In this document: in pieces, positions 42,730-50,666 of the stretch
Position numbering within the stretch: the first letter of the stretch is position 1
Layout of the letters: each line of letters opens with the position of its first letter
Assembly (NCBI GenBank): GCA_003611805.1
Contig: RAYM01000028.1
Coordinates: 1-64,000, forward strand
DNA: 64,000 nucleotides
Direction of reading: 5' to 3'
From: a bacterium 1xD42-87
GTDB taxonomy: Bacteria; Bacillota; Clostridia; Lachnospirales; Lachnospiraceae
The notes under the pieces: generated by a model
Databases searched by the model: none
What the model was told of the DNA's origin: nothing
What the model saw: only the letters and a program-made list of their open reading frames with translations
Translations under genes and position numbers: made by a program

Positions 42730-45423
42730 ATGAAGAAGAAAATGCAGCGGTTTATAAGAAATCTTTTCCCGGGGCAGCTTGATTTTAAGGAGCGGATCAA
42801 CCGTATGATCATGCTCCTGGTGTTCGCCTCCTCCGTGATCGGCATCATCCTTGTCCTTCCGGGCGCTGATCTGAAAGTTTTGTATTCTCTTGTGCCCATA
42901 TGCGTGCTCTCCAACATTGCCATCCGAGTGACCCTCTCACAGGGCGACAGCAAAAAAGCTTCCTGGCTTCTTGTCATCGGCACCAATGTGGTCTTCTTTC
43001 CCATGCTCTTTATCAACAGCGGCGGCACAGAGAGCGGCATGCCCGTCTGGTTTGTGCTTGGGCTTGTCTATATTTTCCTTTTGTTTGAGGGTCGGGATTT
43101 CTGGATCGCCATGACACTCTCCCTCGTCTCCTTTCTGGGCACTTATCTGCTGTGCTACTACCGCCCGTATCTGGTGCCGGAATCTACCCGGTTCTACAGC
43201 TTTTCGGACTCCTTTTTCGCGCTTGTCTGCGTCAGCCTGTTTATCGGTATTCTTTTAAAAATACAGAGCCGGACCTACGAGCAGGAAAAGAAGTCCGCGG
43301 AAGCGCAGAAAAAAGAAGTGGAGCAGATCGCCCGCTCGAAGGACACGTTCTTCGCCAACATGAGCCATGAGATCCGCACGCCCATCAATACGATCATCGG
43401 CTTAAACGAAATGATCCTCAGGGAGGACATCTCCGACGAAATTGCGGAGAATGCCATCAACATCCAGAATGCCAGCAAAATGCTTCTCACCACGATAAAC
43501 GACATCCTCGATCTCTCCAAGCTGGAATCCGGCAAAATGGATATCGTGCCAACCCAGTACGAGATCAGTTCCATGTTCAGCGATCTGGTCAATCTGATCT
43601 GGATCCGCGCGCACCAGAAAAATCTGGAATTCAAAGTTGACATTGACCCGGAAATTCCATCCATGCTTTACGGGGATGAAATACGGATCAAGCAGGTGGT
43701 CACCAATATGTTGACCAATGCAGTCAAATACACGTCGTCCGGCTCCGTTACCCTTTCCGCAAAAGGGGAGCGTGTCGCCGCAGACCAGATTCTCCTTCGC
43801 ATCTCCGTACAGGACACCGGCATGGGCATCCGCAAGGAAAGCCTGGACGACCTCTTCAGTTCCTTCAAGCGTGTGGACGAGTCGGACAACCGCAACATAG
43901 AAGGGACCGGGCTCGGCCTTAACATATCCAAGCAGCTTATTGAAATGATGGGCGGCAAAATCAGCGTAGACAGCGTCTACCACCAGGGTTCCACCTTCAC
44001 CGTGGAAGTGAAGCAGCGCATTGTCAACGTGCGCCCCATCGGCGTCATCAACTTCGCCACCCAGAAACAGTTAAACCACCGCGCCGCCTACCGCCAGAGC
44101 TTTATCGCGCCGGACGCCCGCATTCTGGTCGTGGACGACAATTCCATGAACCTGATGGTGGTTGTAAAGCTCCTGCGGGATACCAAAGTAAAAGTAGATA
44201 TGGCGGAGAGCGGCAGGGAAGCCCTGCAGAAAACGGCAGAGAATACATACCACGTCATTCTCATGGATCATATGATGCCCGAAATGGACGGCGCAGCCAC
44301 CCTGCGCGCCGTGCGCAGCCAGACGAAAGGCTTCTGCCAGAAAACGCCTGTGATCGCCCTGACCGCCAACGTCATGTCAGACGCGGAGCAGGTCTATCGG
44401 AACATGGGGTTCGACGGCTATCTGGCAAAACCCATCAGCGCGCCGCTTCTGGAGGCGGGGCTGCTCAAATATCTGCCGCCCACACTGATCGAATATATGG
44501 CGCAGGATGACGACGACGAGACCGACGATATGGAGGAGTTGAACCAGATAAGCAGCGCGCGCAAACGCAAAATCGCGATCACGGCGGACTGTATCTGCGA
44601 TCTTCCGAAAGATCTTCTGGAGCATTTCCACATCCGCCTTATGTACTGCTATGTACACACTAGGGAAGGACGTTTCTGTGATCTCTTCGAGCTTTCCTCC
44701 GACAGCCTGCTTACCTACCTGCAGAAGGACGGAAACCACTCACATTCTTCCACTGCCGACCCGTCCGAGTATGAGTATTTCTTTGCTGAGACATTGAAGG
44801 AGGCGGAGCACGTGATCCATATCACAGCCACCGCAGACTTAAGCGGCGCGTATCCGAACGCCACGCAGGCGGCAAAAACCTTCGACAACGTCACCGTGAT
44901 CGACTCCGCCCACATCAGCAGCGGACACGGACTCATGGTGCTCTGTGCCGCCAGACTTGCCGAGGAGGGGTACGGCGTAGACGAAATCTGTGAGGCGCTC
45001 GATGAATACCGCGAACGGGTTTTCTCCAATTTCCTTGTGCCAAGCACCGCCACCCTCTACCGCAACGGCAAGGTAAGCGGCGCGGTTCACAGGCTTTGCA
45101 CCGTGCTGAACCTCCATCCGGTTCTGTCCATGTCCAGAAACAAGCTGAAACTCTGGTGTATCGAGTCCGGCAATATGCACCGGGCGGTCAGACAGTATGT
45201 CAAAAAACTGTTTGAACATAGCAGACAGATTGACACCAGCGTCCTCTTTGTCACGTATGCAGGCTGCAGCGTAAAACAGATCGATGAAATTGTAGGGATT
45301 GTGGAAAAATATATCCACTTTGACCAGGTGATTCTGCAGAAGGCGTCCGCCACCGTGTCAAGCAACTGCGGCGTGGGGACGTTCGGGCTGATGTTTGTGA
45401 GGAGGGAAAAGCAGGGGGCGTGA
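42730..45423 (+). CDS. Hybrid histidine kinase fused to a DegV fatty-acid-binding domain
   Basis: An 897-residue protein. Several membrane helices (about 25-180), HisKA with NMSHEIRTPINTI, HATPase with TNMLTNAVKY and GTGLGLNISKQ, a receiver with ILVVDDNSMN and MDHMMPEMDG, then from about residue 612 a DegV/FakB-like domain: IAITADCICDLPKDLLE, ATADLSGAYPNATQAAK, DSAHISSGHGLMVLC, and LYRNGKVSGAVH with LHPVLSM. DegV proteins bind fatty acids for fatty acid kinase. The fusion suggests that lipid binding sets kinase output. It starts 3 bp after the previous stop. Confidence 0.88.
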   Translation: MKKKMQRFIRNLFPGQLDFKERINRMIMLLVFASSVIGIILVLPGADLKVLYSLVPICVLSNIAIRVTLSQGDSKKASWLLVIGTNVVFFPMLFINSGGTESGMPVWFVLGLVYIFLLFEGRDFWIAMTLSLVSFLGTYLLCYYRPYLVPESTRFYSFSDSFFALVCVSLFIGILLKIQSRTYEQEKKSAEAQKKEVEQIARSKDTFFANMSHEIRTPINTIIGLNEMILREDISDEIAENAINIQNASKMLLTTINDILDLSKLESGKMDIVPTQYEISSMFSDLVNLIWIRAHQKNLEFKVDIDPEIPSMLYGDEIRIKQVVTNMLTNAVKYTSSGSVTLSAKGERVAADQILLRISVQDTGMGIRKESLDDLFSSFKRVDESDNRNIEGTGLGLNISKQLIEMMGGKISVDSVYHQGSTFTVEVKQRIVNVRPIGVINFATQKQLNHRAAYRQSFIAPDARILVVDDNSMNLMVVVKLLRDTKVKVDMAESGREALQKTAENTYHVILMDHMMPEMDGAATLRAVRSQTKGFCQKTPVIALTANVMSDAEQVYRNMGFDGYLAKPISAPLLEAGLLKYLPPTLIEYMAQDDDDETDDMEELNQISSARKRKIAITADCICDLPKDLLEHFHIRLMYCYVHTREGRFCDLFELSSDSLLTYLQKDGNHSHSSTADPSEYEYFFAETLKEAEHVIHITATADLSGAYPNATQAAKTFDNVTVIDSAHISSGHGLMVLCAARLAEEGYGVDEICEALDEYRERVFSNFLVPSTATLYRNGKVSGAVHRLCTVLNLHPVLSMSRNKLKLWCIESGNMHRAVRQYVKKLFEHSRQIDTSVLFVTYAGCSVKQIDEIVGIVEKYIHFDQVILQKASATVSSNCGVGTFGLMFVRREKQGA

Positions 45424-45495
45424 GTGCTCCCTGCTACCTGGCTGTCTGTGTAATACCGTTCCATTCAACCCTTTCTCAGAACGGGTTATACCGCG

Positions 45496-46419
45496 TTATT
45501 TCCAGTACTGTTCCGTTTTCTCCTTCGCCTCAGTCTGTGAAAGGGCATATTTCTCCGCCAGTTTATTCATAACAAACATTCTCGTCTGCCCGGCTTCCTG
45601 CAATACTTCAACCGCACAGCGAATCCCTTCTTCTCTTCCTTCTTCTCTTCCCTCCCATCTGAGTGTCCTCTCATACTTTTCCACATCAAATTCTTCCAAT
45701 ATCGAACCCAGAACCCGCGACCGATTTCTTCTCAAAACATCCTCCAATATCCCGTTTTCGATGCAGTAATCTACTGCCTCGGAAAACGCTTCCTTTTTGT
45801 TGGCGCTCCCCACTGTAAACTCCCTAAGTACATTCACAAATATGGAGTATTCTCCCAATTTTCTGCATTTTTCCAGTAGTTCCCGATTATGTCCATAATT
45901 GATATTATACATATGGACAGTCAGCTCTACGTCAGATTCCTGCCGTTTATCCGTAAACGCATCTGACAGCCTGAGAATCTGTCTCTCCGGCACCCCTTTT
46001 TGCCCGTTATAAAACACCACGCATTTTGGTGCAGGCAATTCAATCAGCCCTGTTCCATAGAAACTCACCCGCGCCTTTTCAATCATCGTCTGATACTCCT
46101 GCGCCAGATAAATCAAGAACCGCACCGGGAGGTTCGGGCTGTAGGTACTCTGGTGCTCGTACATATTCAAGGTGCCCGCAAGCACAAAGGCCAGATCATT
46201 TTTCATCACCACATAAACCGCGCTCTCGATTGTCACAATCTCAAGCTGTGAAGCGTCCTGATAATCCGTCCCGTTTAACGCGTTATACAACTGCAAAAGC
46301 GCTTCACGGTCTTCCTCAAATAAAAACCGAAACAGCCTGTCCTTTACATATCGCTGTCCTCTTTCCCTTCGCCCGAACCTCCAAAATTTCCGCTGTTTTC
46401 CTGCATATCCTCTTGTCAT
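45496..46419 (-). CDS. Rpn-family (PD-(D/E)XK, transposase-like) nuclease
   Basis: A 307-residue protein. It has VKDRLFRFLFEEDREALL at the N-terminus and GTDYQDASQLEIVTIESAVY with later VFYNGQKG, typical of the recombination-promoting nuclease group. The C-terminal part carries two copies of REEG in EGREEGREEG and a helical tail. These genes are common, often many per genome, in Lachnospiraceae, and are linked to recombination or phage defence. The ATG at 46417-46419 has AAAGGAG upstream, and a strong promoter is seen. Confidence 0.8.
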   Translation of the reverse strand: MTRGYAGKQRKFWRFGRRERGQRYVKDRLFRFLFEEDREALLQLYNALNGTDYQDASQLEIVTIESAVYVVMKNDLAFVLAGTLNMYEHQSTYSPNLPVRFLIYLAQEYQTMIEKARVSFYGTGLIELPAPKCVVFYNGQKGVPERQILRLSDAFTDKRQESDVELTVHMYNINYGHNRELLEKCRKLGEYSIFVNVLREFTVGSANKKEAFSEAVDYCIENGILEDVLRRNRSRVLGSILEEFDVEKYERTLRWEGREEGREEGIRCAVEVLQEAGQTRMFVMNKLAEKYALSQTEAKEKTEQYWK

Positions 46420-46581
46420 GTTTTCTCCTTTCTGTACTCTGGCAGAAAAGAGAGCATGTCGTCCACAGATGCACGTTTCAGTTTCCGCCGTATTTTTAGT
46501 TGTCATTGTAAAAGAAAAATCCGACAGAAACTGTCCTGAACGTGCGAACCGCACATCTGTTAGAATTTCTCTGATGTTCTT

Positions 46582-46610
46582 ATATTACATGGTTTATAGT
46601 CTCATGTCAA
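46582..46610 (-). promoter_or_regulatory. Sigma-A promoter of the Rpn-family gene
   Basis: TTGACA (46605-46610) and TAATAT (46582-46587) are 17 bp apart. The -35 box overlaps the last codons of the upstream S41 gene. Confidence 0.7.
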
Positions 46611-47197
46611 TATTGTTTTTGAACGAAATACCGTTTTTGTCGGGATTCCTGCCCGATCTGTCTTAGGCAAGTCTCCAGCGCACTCTCCCCCTCGGGGCTC
46701 ACGATATCCGGGTTTGTCCCGCATGCCTCGCTCCCGGTTCCGTCCGCAGTCACCCCGTACATCGGGCTGTACTGTACCACCAGACCGCTGTTTGGTAAAA
46801 TCAGGTAAATCGGATCTGTACCGATCCCATCCCCGCTAGTCGTCCGGCCGACCAGTGTTGCAAAGCCGCTCGCCTTGGAAAACATTGCCGCATACTCGGA
46901 GGAAGAATAATTGTTTTCACTCACCAGCAGCCATATCTTCCCGTCAAATCCGGGTACCGTCAGCGTCTCCTTTGTCAGCGGCGCAACTACAAGTTCGTCA
47001 AAATATGCCATACTGCCGCCTAAATTATTGGTGATATCAATGATCAGATTGTCATACGTCCTGACTTTGTCATAAAAAGGCAGCAGTATTTCGCAGTCGG
47101 TCTCCATCTGCCCGTGATCAAAGGCATCGATGAAAACATATGCCGTTTTTCCCGGCTCCAGAATCTTTGTCTCCACATTGGCAGGCATCGCCTCCAC
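46607..47197 (-). pseudogene. S41-family peptidase, C-terminal part only
   Basis: About 196 residues corresponding to the catalytic half of an S41 (Ctp-like) peptidase: IDITNNLGGSMAYFDEL, then ENNYSSSEYAAMF with the nucleophile Ser, and GRTTSGDGIG. There is no signal peptide, PDZ domain or N-terminal half. Its frame begins inside the 3' end of the sensor kinase gene in another frame, overlapping by about 80 bp. A GTG (47195-47197) or an ATG nine bases on could start it, but the usual N-terminus is gone. I read it as a deletion remnant; a small functional protein cannot be excluded. Confidence 0.55.
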
Positions 47198-49850
47198 CGC
47201 TGCGGTTTCCCTGTCTGTCCTGCGCGCCTTCTTTGTCCTGCCCCTTCTGCACCGCCTGCTCTTCCTGCATACTTTGTGCGTCCGTCTCCTCCCCGCCGGT
47301 CGGAAAAGAAACCGTCACCGTAAACAGATCCGCATCCGTCTCCACCGTAAGGCTTCCGCCGCACGCCTCCGTAAAACTCTTCGCGATGGAAAGCCCAAGC
47401 CCGCTGCCGCCGTCGGTACGGCTTGCGTCACCGCGCACAAACCGCTCGGTAAAGTCCTTGCCGTCCGAAAGCTCCACGCCGGAAGTATTCTTGATGCGCG
47501 CAACCGCCCGCCCGTCCTCCTCTGTCAGCGAAAGATATACACGCGAACCTTCCAGAGAATAGCGCAGTGCGTTCTGCAAAAGATTCTGGAACACCCGATA
47601 AAGTCTCTGCCCGTCCGCCGTCACAGATACCGGCTGCTCGGGAATCGACGTCCGTATCACAAGCGCACTTTGACTAATCTGGTCATTCATATCCGCCAGC
47701 GTCTGCCGCAGGAGCTTTCCCATATCCAGCATCTCCATCTGCATCGGCAGCTGACCCGAGGTGGCCTTGCTGATCTCAAACACATCCTGCACGATGCCGC
47801 GAAGCCGCTCCGCCTTTTCCCCAAGGATCTGGATATACTCTTTCACATGCTGAGGCAGCTCTTTCTCCTGCCGCAGCAGCTCCGCATAGCTGATGATGGA
47901 GGTGAGAGGCGTCTTGATGTCGTGGGACACGTTGGTCACCAGTTCCACCTTCATCCGCTCGCTCTTCACCTGCTCTGCAAGCGCCGTCTCCATGCCCTTC
48001 TGTATCTGGTTTAAGCTGTCCGCCGCCTCCTGCAGATCAGTGTCCCCAGACAAAACCAGTTCGCCTTCCAGACTGCCTTCCCGCACCGCCAGAATTCGGT
48101 CTGTGAGCAAACCGATATCTACCGCCAGACGACGGTTTTTCTTTAAACCCGCGACAGTAATCGCGGTAAAGACAAACAGTGCGCCAAATATGACCTCTGC
48201 CATCAGCATGTAAGCATATCTCATATGAAAGGGATAACCCATATCTTCCGCCACGGCTTCATATAGATCCGTTTCATACGCATAATTGTAACCGTATCCG
48301 CCCGAGATCCAATTGACCAGTTCCCCCTGAATCATCCAGAGCGCACAGACCGCCCCCGCAAACAGAAGCAGGAGACTGATTTCCGCAATCAGTGTGTTTC
48401 GCTGTCTCCTCACCAGTCTTTTCTGAATCGGATATTTAAAATCTTTCACTTTGAGCAGATCAAAAATCGGTTTCTTCTGCCGTTTTCCATTCATCCGCCA
48501 GTCCAGAACAACCAGATAGATGAGCCAGAACCAGAGCGCCAGATAGCCCCCTGCACTCGTCAGCCTTGCCATCTCGTAGATATAATCGCCGCTCCAGTTA
48601 TAATACCCCAGCCCGTTTCTGATCCACCAGACGAGCTGTCCGAGCACTCCCCCGCCCATTCCCGTAAATAAAATCACCAGAATAAGCAGGAAGGACAATT
48701 TGATTTCCAGACAGATTTTTTGGAGCCGGTCCGCAATCCATTCCACCGCCCGCCTTCTGCCCTTTCGCATCAGAAGACCGACCGCCAGCAGGAGCACGCC
48801 GGTTGACATAAAAATACAGATCCGCTCCGCAGCGCTGGCAAGATATAAGGTATTCTGCCGGATGCGGCAGAGCCTGCCGCCATACTGTGTGACGCCGCTT
48901 CGTCCATCCTCACTCACAATATAAAGCTGCGGAAACTTTGCCGCCGCCAAAAAGACCACCGCGTCTTTTGCCGACTCTCCTATCGTAAAATTCGCATACC
49001 CGGGCACCCGCCAGCGGTTTCTGTCGCTGTAGATCCCGTCGCCGTATACATCCACCTCGTAGCCGTCCTTCACGATCTGTACCTTGCCGTCGCCGGTCCT
49101 GTTATACCAGAGCGTGAAGTTGTACGCCGCCGCGTCGAGAGACTTGGAAAAGTCCTCGTCCGTCCATTCCTGCCCCGCTTTGTCCTCAAAGCCGTCGATG
49201 TTGGAATAGAGGAGCTTATTCTGGTAGATTACCGCATAACGGAGGTTTTTGTTCTGCGCCATGTCCGCCATGTAGGCGTCCCTGCTCTCCTGATCCCCGT
49301 AATCATAACCATAATAGTCGTAATAATTCCCTCCATAACCGTAGAAATCATCGTAATCGGCTACACTGTCCAGCCCGATTTCCTCGTAATGCGCCTGCTG
49401 TTCCGCCAGATATGCCTGATAATCGTCCCAGTTCCCGCCAAAAGCCTCCGGCCCTTCCAGATTATTCAGAAAATCTGCTGCAGCCCCATAATCCGCAGTC
49501 TCCTCCGCGACAGCCTCTTCCTGTTCCACAAGCGGCTCATTCTGAAATTCCTCGACCCACCTGTCATAAGATTCATCCATGAACTTATACACCGCGCCCG
49601 TGGAGTCCGTAACGTATCCCGAATCATCCTTTCCCGCGGTTGCCACACCTATAAGCTCCGACAGCTTTCCGCTGATCAGATCCCGGAAATCCCCGCTCTC
49701 CTGATAATCCGACTGTCCCTCAAGGATATCCGTGCCAAAAGCTGACACCATGCCTGCAGCAGGAATCAGATTGGTGACTATGACGGTCAATCCTGTTGCA
49801 AACGCCATAAAACTGAATACCGATTTACTTTTTTTCCATTTTGTATCCAA
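47118..49850 (-). CDS. Sensor histidine kinase (VanS-like) with a large extracellular region
   Basis: A 910-residue protein. One N-terminal helix is followed by an extracellular region of about 300 residues with a Tyr/Gly/Asp-rich stretch (DDFYGYGGNYYDYYGYDYGD, near 165-185), then several membrane helices, a HAMP-like linker, HisKA with TNVSHDIKTPLTSI and HATPase with QNALRYSL and GSGLGLSIAKSF. The C-terminal 55 residues after SFPTGG are acidic/Gln-rich and then run out of frame over the S41 remnant, so the original stop may have been lost. It overlaps the response regulator gene by 26 bp. Confidence 0.85.
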   Translation of the reverse strand: MDTKWKKSKSVFSFMAFATGLTVIVTNLIPAAGMVSAFGTDILEGQSDYQESGDFRDLISGKLSELIGVATAGKDDSGYVTDSTGAVYKFMDESYDRWVEEFQNEPLVEQEEAVAEETADYGAAADFLNNLEGPEAFGGNWDDYQAYLAEQQAHYEEIGLDSVADYDDFYGYGGNYYDYYGYDYGDQESRDAYMADMAQNKNLRYAVIYQNKLLYSNIDGFEDKAGQEWTDEDFSKSLDAAAYNFTLWYNRTGDGKVQIVKDGYEVDVYGDGIYSDRNRWRVPGYANFTIGESAKDAVVFLAAAKFPQLYIVSEDGRSGVTQYGGRLCRIRQNTLYLASAAERICIFMSTGVLLLAVGLLMRKGRRRAVEWIADRLQKICLEIKLSFLLILVILFTGMGGGVLGQLVWWIRNGLGYYNWSGDYIYEMARLTSAGGYLALWFWLIYLVVLDWRMNGKRQKKPIFDLLKVKDFKYPIQKRLVRRQRNTLIAEISLLLLFAGAVCALWMIQGELVNWISGGYGYNYAYETDLYEAVAEDMGYPFHMRYAYMLMAEVIFGALFVFTAITVAGLKKNRRLAVDIGLLTDRILAVREGSLEGELVLSGDTDLQEAADSLNQIQKGMETALAEQVKSERMKVELVTNVSHDIKTPLTSIISYAELLRQEKELPQHVKEYIQILGEKAERLRGIVQDVFEISKATSGQLPMQMEMLDMGKLLRQTLADMNDQISQSALVIRTSIPEQPVSVTADGQRLYRVFQNLLQNALRYSLEGSRVYLSLTEEDGRAVARIKNTSGVELSDGKDFTERFVRGDASRTDGGSGLGLSIAKSFTEACGGSLTVETDADLFTVTVSFPTGGEETDAQSMQEEQAVQKGQDKEGAQDRQGNRSGGGDACQCGDKDSGAGKNGICFHRCL

Positions 49851-50523
49851 TGCCCCACACCACCTTTACATATTCTGGCTCCTTCGGATTGAGTTCGATT
49901 TTCTCCCGGATGTGCCGGATATGCACCATCACCGTATTCTCCGGCGAAAAGGACGGTTCCTCCCAGACTCTCTCATAGATCTCCTCCGCCGGAAAGATCC
50001 GCCCACGGTTCTTCATCAGAAGCTCCATGATCTTTGTCTCCGTGGCGGTCAGTCTGACCGGCTCCCCGTCCGCGTAGAGCGTGCGCTCCTTAAGACGGTA
50101 ACAGAGTCTGCCGTTTACGATCTCTTCCTCCTCATTCTGTGCATGAATGCCACCCAGCATCGTGTACCTGCGAAGCTGGCTTTTCACCCGGGCTGCCAGC
50201 TCCTGCGGATGGAAGGGCTTCGCCACATAGTCGTCCGCCCCCATAGAAAGTCCCAGAATCTTGTCCGTTTCCTCCGTCTTCGCACTCAGCACAATGATCG
50301 GAAGGTTCTTCCGTTCCCTGATCTTCATCATGGCTGACAGCCCGTCCAGCTTCGGCATCATCACGTCCATGATGATAAGCTGCACCTCCGTCTCCGCCAG
50401 AATCCGCAGTGCCTCCATGCCGTCGTAGGCCTTGAGCACGCGGTACCCTTCCTTCTCCAGAAGCAGGGCGATCGCACGCACAATCTCTCTGTCATCATCC
50501 ACCACCAGCACACATGCATCCAT
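49825..50523 (-). CDS. OmpR/PhoB-family response regulator
   Basis: A 232-residue regulator. The receiver has VLVVDDDREIV, phospho-acceptor in LIIMDVMMPKLDG and YVAKPFHPQEL. The winged-helix output domain has VRLTATETKIMELL and NTVMVHIRHIREKIE. It resembles VanR-type regulators and pairs with the kinase gene it overlaps. The ATG at 50521-50523 has AAGGGGG upstream; the longer open frame before it is not needed. Targets are unknown. Confidence 0.92.
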   Translation of the reverse strand: MDACVLVVDDDREIVRAIALLLEKEGYRVLKAYDGMEALRILAETEVQLIIMDVMMPKLDGLSAMMKIRERKNLPIIVLSAKTEETDKILGLSMGADDYVAKPFHPQELAARVKSQLRRYTMLGGIHAQNEEEEIVNGRLCYRLKERTLYADGEPVRLTATETKIMELLMKNRGRIFPAEEIYERVWEEPSFSPENTVMVHIRHIREKIELNPKEPEYVKVVWGIGYKMEKK

Positions 50524-50623
50524 GAAAATCTTACCCCCTTTTCCTAAGCCTGGACTTATCATAAAAAGAAGTCCTTATAAAAAAGTCGTGGGATTTCTTA
50601 TAAAAATCTTAAAGTGCGCGCGA

Positions 50624-50640
50624 GAAATGCGAAGCATTTC
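50624..50640 (-). repeat. Short hairpin related to the leader element
   Basis: GAAATGC-TTC-GCATTTC on the minus strand, preceded by GCTT as in copy B (GCTTGAAATGC). It lies between the TetM-like gene stop and the response regulator start and could also help terminate the former. Confidence 0.45.
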
Positions 50641-50666
50641 AAGCCTGCTTATGAAATTCAATCGCA

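Noticed and set aside
47130-48014. Long plus-strand open frame opposite the sensor kinase
   Set aside because: It is the antisense shadow of a GC-rich coding region, with basic low-complexity composition and no start signal.
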